From contig CM077666.1 in assembly GCA_039707655.1 (NCBI GenBank), forward strand, positions 238,916,166-238,980,165: a stretch of DNA of 64,000 bases, read 5' to 3'. The notes beneath the pieces are model-generated. The model worked only from the letters and a program-made list of their open reading frames with translations, ran no database searches and was not told the DNA's origin. This stretch comes from Elymus sibiricus (Eukaryota > Streptophyta > Magnoliopsida > Poales > Poaceae). This document shows, piece after piece, positions 47,601 through 58,029 of the stretch (positions within the stretch are counted from its first letter, which is position 1; each line of letters starts with the position of its first letter). Position numbers and translations under genes: made by a program.

Positions 47601-48671
47601 CAGGTTCATCACTAATCCCGATGGTAATCGAAGAGCGAGCGTGCCGACGGCGATCACATCAACCTTGGAACCATTTCCCACGCGCATCGTCACTTCGTCC
47701 TTTGCCAGCCTCCGTCTATTCCGCAGTTCCTGTTTTGAGTTGCAAATATGAGCAACCGCACCGGTATCAAATACCCAGGCACTACAACGAGAGTTGGTAA
47801 GGTACACATCAATAACATGTATATCATATATACCTTGTTTATTGTTGGCCGCCTTCTTGTCAGCCAAATACTTGGGGCAGTTCCGCTTCCAGTGTCCAGT
47901 TCCCTTGCAATGAAAGCACACAGTTTCTGGTTTGGGTCCAGCCTTGGGTTTCTTCACGAGAGGAGCAACTGCTTTGCCACTCTTCTTGGAGTTACCCTTC
48001 TTACCCTTGCCATTTTTCTTGAAACTAGTGGTTTTATTGACCATCAACACTTGATGCTCCTTCTGAATTTCAGACTCGGCGGCTTTCAGCATCGCAAACA
48101 GCTCGGCGACTGACTTGTTCATCCCGTGCATGTTATAGTTCAACACGAAGCTCTTGTAGCTAGGTGGCAATGATTGAAGAACTCTGTCAGTGATAGCCTC
48201 TGGCGGAAGGGGCATCCCCAATTCAGCCAGACGGGTGGAGTACCCAGACATTCTGAGTACGTGATCACTGATAGACCCGTTCTCCTCCATCTTGCAAGCA
48301 TAGAACTTATCGGAGATCTCATATCTCTCGATCCGGGCATTCTTCTGAAAGATAAACTTCAACTCCTGGAACATCTCATATGCTCCATGACGTTCAAAAC
48401 GTCTTTGAAGTCCCGGTTCTAAGCCATACAATATTGCACATTGAACTATTGAGTAATCTTCAGAACGAGCCTGCCAGGCGTTCACAACGTCTAGAGACTC
48501 AACTGGAGCGGGTGGATCACCAAGCGGTGCATCAAGGACATAAGCCTTCTGGGAAGCCGTAAGGATAATCCTTAGATTACGGGCCCAGTCCACAAAGTTA
48601 CTTCCATCATCTTTCAATTTAGCTTTCTCTAGGAACGCATTAAAATTCAGGGGTGCTACTGCGCGAGCCAT
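44688..48671 (-). pseudogene. E11 BARE-1-type gag-pol polyprotein, one premature stop
   Basis: One frame from 48671 to 44688, interrupted only by an opal codon at 45816-45818. First part, 951 residues: gag (1-~245), zinc knuckle CFHCKGTGHWKRNC (252-265), protease site WVFDTGAVAH (DTG at 302-304), and integrase HHCC (440-474). Integrase catalytic acids are D501, D564 and E600 in TDVCGP, RSDRGG and NGVSERRN. RT follows (KARLVAKGFSQVQGVDYDET). After the stop: RT catalytic YVDD, then RNase H (GYVDASFDTD, EAEYIAASEAAKE, DNTGAIALA) and TKPLPRAKHEQH near the end. All domains keep their catalytic residues. The opal sits where relatives have Arg (KLQ-R-SIYGL), a CGA to TGA change in RT. It makes the products that copy and integrate the element; here RT and RNase H would be lost without readthrough. 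Confidence 0.94.
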
Positions 48672-49909
48672 GATCTACAACATAAATATTGCAAAGACAA
48701 CTTAGACTATTGTTCAAGATAATGAGTTTAGTTAATCATATTACTTAAAAACTCCCACTCAAATTGACATCCCTCCGGTCATTCGAGTGTAACATGATCC
48801 AAATCCACCAACTCAAGTCCGATCATCACGTGAGTTGAGGTGGTTTCAATGGTGAACATCTTCATGTTGATCATATCTACTATATGACTCATGTTTGACC
48901 TTTCGGTCTCTTGTGTTCCGAGGCCATGTCTGTACATGCTAGGCTCGTCAAGTTTAACCCGAGTGTTCCGCATGTGCAACACTGGCTTGCACCCGTTGTA
49001 TGTGAACGTAGAGTCTATCACACCCGATCATCACGTGGTGTCTCGAAACGACGAACTTTCGCAACGGTGCACACTCGGGGAGAACACAATTTTATCTTGA
49101 AATTTAAGTGAGGGATCACCTTATAATGCTACCGTCGTCCTAAGCAAAATAAGATGCATAAAAGGATTAACATCACATGCAAATCATAAGTGACATGATA
49201 TGGCCATGAACTTGTGCTTTTGATCTCCATCTCCAAAGCACCGGCATGATCTCCATCGTCACCGGCATGACACCATGATCTCCATCATCTTGATCTCCAT
49301 CAACGTGTCGCCATGAGGTTGTCGCGCCGACTGTTGCTTCCACGACTATTGCTAACTCATAGCGATAAAGTAAAGCAAAACGGCGAAAATAATTAAAGAC
49401 AACTCTATGGCTCCTGCCAGTTGCCGTACTCATCGACATGCAAGTCGTGATATTCTATACAACACATGATCATCTCATACATCACATATATCTCATCATG
49501 TAATTGGCCATATCACATCACAACATACCCTGCAAAAACAAGTTAGACGTCCTCTAATTGTTGTTGCAAGTTTTACGTGGCTGCTACGGGTTTGCAAGAA
49601 CCGTTCTTACCTACGCAAAACCACAACGTGGTGTAGTGATTGCTTTTTGATCTTCTAAAAGAACCCTTTTCATTGAAATCGATTCAACTAAAGTGAGAGA
49701 GACAGACACCCGCCAGTCACCTTTATGCAACGAGTGCACGTAGCGGTGAAACCTGTCTCGCGTAAGCGTACGCGTAATGTCGGTCCGGGCCGCTTCATCT
49801 CACAATACCGCCGAATCAAGTATCAACTAGTAACGGCAAGCAATATGTATACACCCACGCCCACAACTCGTTTGTGTTCTACTCGAGATCTCATCTACGC
49901 ATAGACCTA
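48672..49909 (-). other. E11 untranslated leader
   Basis: About 1.24 kb between primer site and gag start, no supported ORF, typical for BARE-type elements. Confidence 0.8.
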
Positions 49910-49921
49910 GCTCAGATGCCA
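49910..49921 (-). other. E11 primer-binding site, diverged
   Basis: Minus strand TGGCATCTGAGC, one base after the LTR end. It differs at two positions from TGGTATCAGAGC used by E1, E3, E4 and E10. Confidence 0.75.
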
Positions 49922-50378
49922 CTGTTGGGGAACGTTGCATGGGAAACAAAAATTTTCCTACGCACACACAAGATCTATCCATGGTGATGAGCATCTACGA
50001 GAGGAAGAGTGAAACTACATACCCTTGTAGATCGCTAAGCGGAAGCGTTAAGAAACGCGGTTGATGTAGTCGAACGTCTCCGCGATCCAAATCGCAAGTC
50101 GTCCCTCGATCCGATCACGAACTAGTGCCGAACGGACGGCACCTCCGCGTTCAACACATGTACGGCTTGATGACGCCTTCACCTCCTCGATCCAGCGAGC
50201 GATGATGAAGTAGTAGATGAGTTCCGGCAACATGACGGTGTGGTGATGGTGGTGAGGAACAATCTCTGCAGGGCTTCGCCAAGCACTACGGAGATTATGA
50301 CGGGAGAACTATAGGGTTAGGGTTGCCGACAAACGGCTTGGGAAATCTTGATGTATCCCGTGTGCTAGCCCTGCCCCT

Positions 50379-50388
50379 CTATTTATAT
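50379..50388 (-). promoter_or_regulatory. TATA box of E11 5' LTR
   Basis: Minus strand ATATAAATAG, positioned to drive the full-length transcript leftward. Confidence 0.65.
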
Positions 50389-50506
50389 GTTGAGCCCTGG
50401 GGTCTAAACTTGGAGAGAAAACCTCCACAAGGTCGGTTTTGCCCGCACAAGGTCGGTTTGGCCCGCACGAAAAGAGTCCAACTCGGATTCCAGCAGTACC
50501 GCGTAC

Positions 50507-50643
50507 AAGCGGTAGTACCGCTTACGATAAGCGGTAGTACCGCTTACGATAAGCGGTATTACCGCCTGTAGCGGTAGTACCGCTTACGATAAGCGGTAGT
50601 ACCGCCTGTAGCGGTAGTACCGCTTACGATAAGCGGTAGTACC
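50507..50643. repeat. Minisatellite in E11 5' LTR, expanded
   Basis: Same unit as 43397-43490, about 137 bp, with at least one extra unit pair. Consistent with slippage or gene conversion after or during integration. Confidence 0.8.
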
Positions 50644-51798
50644 ACCCCAGACGCCAGCAAAACTTCCTTTTGCACCTTGCCTAAGCCTCGTGGGCTTTAC
50701 CCCTTGGCCCAAATAAAGTGTTCTCGTACCCGAACATTTCGGGAAACATCCGGAACCCCTTCCGGTGAATTCCAGAACCCTTCCGGAGATCAAAACACTA
50801 TTATCACATATATCAATCTTTACCTCCGGACTCTTCCGGAGATCCTCGTCATGTCCGGGATCTTATCCGGGACTCCGAACAACCTTCGGTCACCAACACA
50901 ATAACTCAACTATACTAATCGTCACCAAACGTTAAGTGTGTAGACCCTGCGGGTTCGAGAACTATGTAGACATGACCGAGACACCTCTACGATCAATAAC
51001 CAATAGCGGGACCTGGATGCCCATATTGGCTCCTACATATTCTACGAAGATCTTTATCGGTCGAACCTCTATGTCAAGGATTCAGTTAATCCCGTATGCT
51101 GTTCCCTTTGTTCTTCGGTATGTTACTTGCCCGAGATTCGATCGTCGATATCTCTATACCTAGTTCAATCTCGTTACCGGCAAGTCTCTTTACTCGTTCC
51201 ATAATACAAGATCTCGTGGCTAACACTTTAGTCACATTGCTTGCAAGGCTCATTGTGATGTTGTATTACCGAGTGGGCCCTGAGATACCTCTCCGTCACA
51301 CGGAGTACCAAATCCCAGTCTTGATCCATGCCAACCCAACAGACACCCTCGGAGATACCTGTAGAGCACCTTTATAGTCACCCAGTTACGTTGCGACGTT
51401 TGATACACACAAGGTACTCCTCCGATGTCAGGGAGTTGCATGATCTCATGGTCATAGGAACAGATACTTGACATGCAGAAAACAATAGCAATAAACTGAC
51501 ACGATCATATGCTACGTTTACAGTTTGGGTCTTGTCCATCACATCATTCTCCTAATGATGTGATCCCGTTATCAAATGACATCTCATGTCCATGGCCAGG
51601 AAACCTTCACCATCTTTTGATCAACGAGCTAGTCAACTAGAGGCTTACTAGGGACACAGTGTTGTCTATGTACCCACACATGTATTTGAGTTTCCAATCA
51701 ATACAATTATAGCATGGATAATAAACGATTATCATGAACAAGGAAATATAATAATAACCAATTTATTATTGCCTCTAGGGCATATTTGCAACAGTGTG

Positions 51799-54212
51799 TG
51801 GTCCTATGAGCACAACTGCCAGAGGTGGCTATCAGTACTACGTGACTTTTACCGACAACTTGAGTAGATATGGATATATCTATTTGATGAGGCACAAGTC
51901 AGAAACTTTTGAAAAGTTCAAGGAGTTTCAGAACGAGGTTGAAAATCAGCTCGGCAAGACTATAAAGCTTCTACGATCTGATCGTGGAGGTGAGTACATG
52001 AGCCAGGAGTTTGATAATCATCTGAAAGGCCGAGGTATAGTACCTCAGCTCACACCTCCGGGTACACCACAGAGAAATGGCGTATCGGAACGGAGAAATC
52101 GTACCTTATTAGACATGGTCTGATCTATGATGTGCAAATCGGATTTACCCTTGTCATTCTGGGGATACGCTCTAGAAACTGCAGCTTTTACACTCAACAG
52201 AGTACCATCAAAATCCGTAGATAAGACACCACATGAGATGTGGACTGGGAAGAGTCCCAAGCTGTCTTTTCTAAAGATTTGGGGTTGTGAAACATTTGTC
52301 AAGCGACTCGTGTCAGACAAGCTTATACCCAAGTCGGATAAGTGCATATTTGTGGGATATCCGAGGGAAAACTTGGGATATAGCTTCTACAACCGCGAAG
52401 AGAACAAAGTGTTTGTTGCTCGAAACGGGGTCTTCCTTGAGAAAGAGTTTCTCGGACGGGAAGCCAGTGGGAGGCAGGTGCAACTCGAAGAAATTCGAGA
52501 ACCACTTGGGGATAGCTCGGCTGGTGATGTGATCATACCGGAGTCTGTCAAGGAACCCGAGGTGGAAGCAGCACCACAACCACGGAGGTCGGAAAGATTG
52601 CGCAGAGTGCGCGATGTGTTGTTGCTGGAAAGCGATGAGCCGGCTACGTATGCGGAAGCGATGGTGAGCCCGGATTCTGAGGAGTGGCTGGAAGCCATGA
52701 GATCTGAGTTAAAGTCCATGGATCACAATCAAGTCTGGGACTTGGTTGATCTGCCACCTGGCGTCACTGCCATTGGTTGCAAATGGGTCTTTAAGAAGAA
52801 AACCGATGTGGATGGAAATGTTCATATCCACAAAGCTCGGCTTGTCGCAAAAGGATATGCACAAGTTCAAGGGATTGACTACGACGAGACCTACTCACCA
52901 GTAGCGATGCTGAAGTCGGTGAGGATCGTACTAGCTATAGCTGCATATTTCGATTACGAGATATGGCAGATGGATGTCAAAACGGCTTTCCTTCACGGAA
53001 ATTTAATCGAGGACGTGTATATGATACAGCCCGAGGGTTTTGTCGATCCGACTAGTGCTGGTAAGGTATGCAAGCTCAAGAGATCCATTTATGGATTGAG
53101 ACAAGCATCTCGGAGCTGGAACATTCGTTTTGATGAGGTTATTACAAACCTCGGATTTATCAAAAGCGAAGAGGACGCTTGTTTATACAAGAAGTTGAGT
53201 GGGAGCTCGGTACTGTTTTTGATCCTGTATGTGGATGACATACTACTGATCGGAAACAATGTTTCGATGCTGAACTCGGTCAAAGAATCATTGAATGAAA
53301 AGTTTTTGAATGAAGGACCTCGGTGAAGCAGTTTACATATTGGGCATTAAGATCTATAGAGATAGATCGAGGAGACTGCTCGGCTTGAGCCAGTGCACGT
53401 ACATAGATAAAGTGTTGAAACGGTTCAACATGAGTGAGGCCAAGAAAGGGTTCTTGCCACTCTCACATGGTATAAGGCTGAGCGAGACTCAGAGTCCTTC
53501 GACATCTGATGAGCAAAGCAGGATGAGCCGGATACCGTATGCCTCGGCAATCGGATCCATCATGTATGCCATGATATGTACCCGGCCTGATGTTGCTTTT
53601 TCAATAAGCTTAACGGGCAGATACCAGGCAAACCGCGGTGAGGCACACTGGGCGGCAGTGAAGAATATTCTAAAGTACCTGAAAAGGACTAAAGAAATGT
53701 TTCTAGTTTATGGAGGTGAGGAGGAGCTCGTCGTAAAGGGTTACGCCGATGCTAGTTTCCAAACCGACCGAGATGATTGTCGATCACAGTCCGGATTCGT
53801 GTACATCATGAATGGAGGAGTAGTGAGCTGGACCAGTTCCAAGCAAGATACGGTGGCCGATTCCACAATAGAAGCCGAATGCATTACGGCTTGTGAAGCT
53901 GCAAAGGAAGGTGTTTGGATCCTGAACTTTTTGGATGATCTTGGTGTTTTCCCAACCTCGGTAAAACCGTTGGACCTTTATTGTGATAATTCTGGTGCCA
54001 TCGCACAAGCCAAGGAGCCAACGAACCACCACAAGACCAGACACATAGATCGGAAATATCACCTGATACGTAAGATCGTAAAGAGTGGTGATATAGAGTT
54101 ATTTAAAGTTCACACGGATGCAAATGTTGCAGATCCGTTGACTAAGCCGCTTCCACAACCCAAGCATGAGGGGCATATTAGAGCCATGGGCATACGATGC
54201 CTGTTTGATTGA
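51799..54212 (+). pseudogene. E10 gag-pol part 2: integrase core, RT, RNase H
   Basis: Resumes the E10 frame after E11. Integrase: GGYQYYVTFTDNLSRYGY, LRSDRGGEY and PQRNGVSERRNR give the second Asp and the Glu of the catalytic triad. An opal codon at 52121-52123 follows LLDMV, where relatives have Arg. RT runs through KARLVAKGYAQVQGIDYDET and catalytic YVDD (near 53233). A frameshift near 53300-53312 then moves coding to the frame starting MKDLGEAVYILGIKIYRD. RNase H follows with YADASF, EAECITACEAAKE and DNSGAIAQA, ending at 54212. Copia order with normal length; at least two lethal lesions besides E11. Confidence 0.9.
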
Positions 54213-54219
54213 CTCTAGT

Positions 54220-54232
54220 GCAAGTGGGAGAC
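54220..54232 (+). other. E10 polypurine tract
   Basis: gcaagtgggagac, eight bases after the RNase H stop codon and directly before the 3' LTR. Confidence 0.85.
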
Positions 54233-54515
54233 TGTTGGAGGTATGCCCTAGAGGCAATCATGTATGATGATATTTCCGATGTGTTTATGAACCGATGTAG
54301 TCCTCGGATGTTATCAATGATACTTGTTGACAAGTACGTGACTTGTCTGTGAGATTTTGTGTTGTATGATACGTCCTAAAATGGTCCCTAGTCGTAAGTG
54401 ACGTGTGGGCACACGTCGGACTAGACTAGTATGCAATACGGTGGATGGTTTTGTCTCACTAGCCATGGAGCATGTGATGCAGCCGAACTGCATGGATCTG
54501 ATCGGATCCGAGATA

Positions 54516-54621
54516 CACTACTGGAATCAGCTTCTTTGCCGTCTGCCATAGCAGACGGCAAAGGCATGCCTGGCGGACGGCAAAGAGCTGGCAGATGGCA
54601 AAGTCCCTGATTCCAGTAGTG
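54516..54621. mobile_element. E12: 106-bp CACTA-type MITE
   Basis: Perfect 15-bp inverted termini CACTACTGGAATCAG/CTGATTCCAGTAGTG, flanked by a 3-bp duplication ATA (54513-54515 and 54622-54624). The sister LTR has a single ATA at the matching place, a clean empty site. The CACTA start and 3-bp TSD fit the CACTA (En/Spm) superfamily. Inside are repeated, inverted copies of gacggcaaag, resembling subterminal transposase-binding repeats. It has no coding capacity. Confidence 0.92.
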
Positions 54622-55355
54622 ATAGGATACGGGTGACCGGATCCGAGCTCGGATGGATATCGGATTGGACAGACCCAACTATGAGACACAGCGATAGGTC
54701 ATCTGTGAGTCTCTAGTACACATACGTTCTGGGTCCTCGGACCTGAGCTGATGCATATGCTCGGGATGGTGACCGACCTACTTTGGGCCGACCAAATGCT
54801 ACTCCGTAACTGGGTAGTTATAAAGGTAGGTTTCGGGCTTGTCCAGACCCATGCTACGAGACATGGTTAAGCAAGATGGGATTTTCCCCTCCGATGAGGA
54901 GAGATATACTATGGGCCCCTCGTGTGATCCGACTTGTATAAGCATGGCCATGCGACGAGGATTATGAGATAATCCGAGGTGTTGGTCGGATTCACAGAAA
55001 CGAGAGAGAGGTCGGGCTGTAACAGGGATGGCCACATCGCCTTGAGCCCGACAACATATATCGTGTGGCAAAGGGAACGGAAGTATGACGTACAGGTTCG
55101 CCAACCGGCTTCATAGTCTACTTGGTGGTCGGCACGCCTTGCTAGAGGCCGCTACCTGCCGAGCAGTTCGGAGGTGATCCGAACTGCGACCAAGCCGACT
55201 TGAACCTAAGGGGTCGCGCGCTTAAGGGAAGGAACCTACGAGGTCGGATCCGAGGACACTGCGGATGTGATCTGAGCTGGACTTGGATCGTGACCGAGTA
55301 GACTTTGAGCTTTAGGATCTGTGTGAGGCCCAAGTGTTGAGCCCACGACGGATGC

Positions 55356-55365
55356 CTATATATAG
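55356..55365 (+). promoter_or_regulatory. TATA box of E10 3' LTR
   Basis: CTATATATAG; faces rightward into E9 DNA. Confidence 0.6.
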
Positions 55366-55768
55366 TGGAGGTACAGCACGCTTATGAAATGATCGCTTTG
55401 GCGTCGTTTATTAGGGCTTTGCATGTGTTGCAACTAGCCACCTCCACGTGCCGCAGGCTGTGCGATCGGACCTAGCAGTCCGCCGCATAGCGTTCCTCCC
55501 GCACGTGCGGATACCATTAGAGGTGGTGCAATTGTGCCACTTCGGCGAATCTGTTCGTGGGACTTGGTGATCAGCTGTACGTGGGAAATCGACGAGGAGG
55601 AGACGACTCCGGAGACGCGCTGCCACGACTTTACTTCCGCTGCACGGCACCGCGCGTCTAGTGGTAATGATCTGTGATCCATCTCTATTAGCATGTTCCT
55701 GGTTGTTCTGCGGGTAGGAAAATTTTAATTTGCAGTCGACGCACCCTACCGTAGAACCCAACAAACCT

Positions 55769-55847
55769 CTCCTTCGACCTCCCTCCTGAGTTCCTTCTGC
55801 AGCAACTAAGCATCGTCTCCCACGTTGTTGGAGGAAGAGGAAGACAT
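55769..55847 (-). pseudogene. E9 second ORF, N-terminal part
   Basis: Begins MSSSSSNNVGDDA, then an amber codon, then LLQKELRREVE up to the E10 insertion point. Reading resumes at 38576. The break is within a Glu/Val stretch of the ORF. See the C-terminal part for the rest. Confidence 0.65.
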
Positions 55848-56011
55848 GATGCCTGGCCTAAAAAATCTGACAGAAAATAGCAGGAAACAAGAACAGAGGA
55901 GAAACTTGCGATACGGTGGTCAAAACACCCGTGAGTATGTATAATGAATTTTTCCCATCCAGGACAAGTAATATGGAAGAAAAATGGAGTCGGGAAAGTC
56001 CACGAGGGAGC

Positions 56012-56062
56012 CACAAGCCTGGTAGGCGCGCCCTGGGGGGTAGGGCGCGCCCCCCAGGCTTG
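56012..56062. other. GC-rich hairpin between E9 pol and second ORF
   Basis: 22-nt arms (56012-56033 and 56041-56062) pair with two mismatches around a 7-base loop (ggggggt). Arms contain acaagcctgg and ggcgcgccct. Related to the LTR hairpins at 36265-36318 and 62221-62255. Confidence 0.8.
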
Positions 56063-56210
56063 TCGCCTCCTCGTGCACTTTTCGGACTGTTTATTATTTT
56101 CCTAATTTTTTATATATTCCAAAATGGACATAAAGTACTTTTATGGAAGTTTTGGAGTCGGTTTACTTACCGTACCACATACCTACTCCTTTTCAGGCTT
56201 CTGGAGCATT

Positions 56211-57355
56211 CTAAAAGATTTCTTCTATGTGCTCTTCCGGTGTCATTGTTTGAATAATATTAGTTTCAACATTAATGGGTGTACCTGAGATATAATGTTT
56301 AATTCTTTGCCCATTAACAACTCTCGGATTATTTCCTTCGGAGTTGCTTATTTCGATGGCTCCGGAGCGATAAACTTCTTCGATGATATATGGACCTTCC
56401 CATTTAGAGAGAAGTTTTCCAGCAAAAAATCTTAGACGAGAATTGTATAATAGAACATGATCAACTACTTTGAATTCCCGTTTTTGAATTCTCTTATCAT
56501 GCCATCTTTTAACCTTTTCTTTAAACAACTTAGCATTTTCATAAGCTTGGGTTCTCCATTCATCTAGAGAGCTAATATCAAATAACCTCTTTTCACCGGC
56601 AAGTTTAAAATCATAGTTAAGTTCTTTAATTGCCCAATATGCTTTATGTTCTAACTCAAGAGGTAAATGACATGCTTTTCCATAAACCATTTTATATGGA
56701 GACATACCCATAGGATTTTTATAAGCAGTTCTGTAAGCCCATAATGCATCATCCAGTTTCTTAGACCAATTCTTTCTATATCTATTAACGGTCGTTTGCA
56801 AAATTAATTTTATTTCTCTATTAGTTAATTCAACTTGACCACTAGACTGAGGATGATAAGGAGATGCAATTCTATGGTTAACATCATATTTAGCAAGCAA
56901 TTTATGGAAAGCACCATGAATAAAATGTGAACCACCATCAGTCATTAAATATCTAGGGACTCCAAACCTCAGGAATATAACTCCTTTAAGCATTTTAATA
57001 GAAGTGTTATGATCAGCACTACTAGTTGGAATAGCTTCTACCCACTTAGTAACGTAATCAATAGCAACTAAAATATGAGTATACCCATTGGATTTAGGAA
57101 AAGGTCCCATATAATCAAAACCCCAAACATCAAACGGTTCAATAACAAGTGAATAATTCATAGGTATTTCCTGACGTCTACCAACATTACCAATTCTTTG
57201 ACATTCATCACAAGAAAGGACAAACTTACGTGCACCTTTGAAAAGAGTAGGCCAATAAAAACCAGATTGTAATACCTTGTGTGCAGTTCTGTCTCCCGCA
57301 TGGTGTCCTCCATATGCCTCGGAGTGTCACTTACGTAGGATTTGTTCCTGTTCAT
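56211..57355 (-). pseudogene. E9 integrase
   Basis: The main open piece 56211-57161 carries the catalytic core: [18 protein letters not shown] (first Asp), LMTDGGSHF (second Asp) and [15 protein letters not shown] (Glu). Then come the Athila-typical [20 protein letters not shown] and a C-terminal part with [19 protein letters not shown]. The N-terminal zinc region upstream (57158-57355) is in another frame and partly unreadable, so a frameshift near 57160 separates them. Integrase would join element cDNA to host DNA. It is the best-preserved E9 domain; the ORF ends at 56211. Confidence 0.88.
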
Positions 57356-57435
57356 GCTCAGCTACACAACGCCTAATAATACCATCTACTCCTTCTTTAT
57401 ATAAGTGTGGGTCATCCCAAAATTAATGTCTTAAA

Positions 57436-57900
57436 TCAAAGAAAAACTTTTTTCTTTTGTTGATATGTGAAACTAGGTGGTATATATTTAGCAAAAATGT
57501 AATTAGCATAGTCTGCATACCATGGAGTATTACGAGAAGCATTTATCATAGCTAATTGTTCATCAGGAAAATCATCATTAATAGGAAGTGGGTCATCAAG
57601 AACATTTTCCATTCTAGACAAATTATCAGCTACGGGATTCTCAGCTCCCTTTCTATCAACAATATGCAAATCTAATTCTTGTAGCAAAAGAACCCACCAA
57701 ATAAGTCTATGTTTAGCATCTTTCTTTTCCATAAGATATTTAATAGCAGCATGATCAGTGTGAATAGTAACTTTTGAATCAACAATGTAAGATCTGAATT
57801 TATCACATGCAAACACAACTGCTAAAAATTCTTTCTCAGTAGTAGCATAATTTCTTTGAGCACTTTCTAGAGCTTTACTAGCATAATGAATAGCATTCAA
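57436..57900 (-). pseudogene. E9 RNase H
   Basis: Reads [23 protein letters not shown] (written here with its core [20 protein letters not shown]), then [19 protein letters not shown] and a tail with [15 protein letters not shown]. These are the standard Gypsy RNase H blocks. The beginning (58020-57905) contains stops, and it ends in KKKVFL followed by a stop from a 1-base frameshift. Confidence 0.87.
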
Positions 57901-58029
57901 TTTCTTATCAACTCTTTACCCTAGAACAGCACCAACAGCATATTCACTAGCATCACACATAATTTCAAAGGGTACGTTCCAATCAGGTGGTTGAACAATA
58001 GGTGCCGAAATTAAGGCTTTCTTAAGTAT

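Larger units (their letters stand above)
42812..51793 (-). mobile_element. E11: BARE-1/WIS/Angela-type copia retrotransposon, nearly intact
   Basis: LTRs 42812-44637 (3') and 49923-51793 (5'), TSD GTGTG at 42807-42811 and 51794-51798, total 8982 bp. The minus-strand LTR start (atatgccctagaggcaataa) and the polyprotein start (MARAVAPLNFNAFLEKAKL) are those I know from BARE-1, WIS-2 and Angela, as are LTR length (~1.8 kb) and element length (~8.9 kb). It has a 1.25-kb leader, one long gag-pol frame with a single stop, and a polypurine tract. LTRs differ by only about 1% by eye, so insertion was recent. It lies in E10 integrase, in E10, in E9, in E8: four levels deep. Confidence 0.95.
49923..51793 (-). 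repeat. E11 5' LTR (1871 bp)
   Basis: Pairs with 42812-44637; the 45-bp length difference lies almost wholly in the minisatellite. The final base region gcaaca versus ccaaca shows a substitution near the very end. Confidence 0.95.
38577..55763 (+). mobile_element. E10: Ty1/copia retrotransposon, split by E11
   Basis: LTRs at 38577-39997 and 54233-55763 start tgttggaggtatgccctaga and end gaacccaaca. TSD AACCT is perfect (38572-38576 and 55764-55768). Contents: Met-type primer site, 1.28-kb leader, gag-protease-integrase-RT-RNase H on the plus strand, and polypurine tract gcaagtgggagac before the 3' LTR. Integrase before RT is the copia order. Without E11 it is about 8.2 kb. Same family as E4. 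Confidence 0.95.
54233..55763 (+). repeat. E10 3' LTR (1531 bp, with MITE)
   Basis: Same as 38577-39997 plus the 106-bp insertion at 54516-54621 and its TSD. TATA box CTATATATAG at 55356-55365. Confidence 0.93.
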
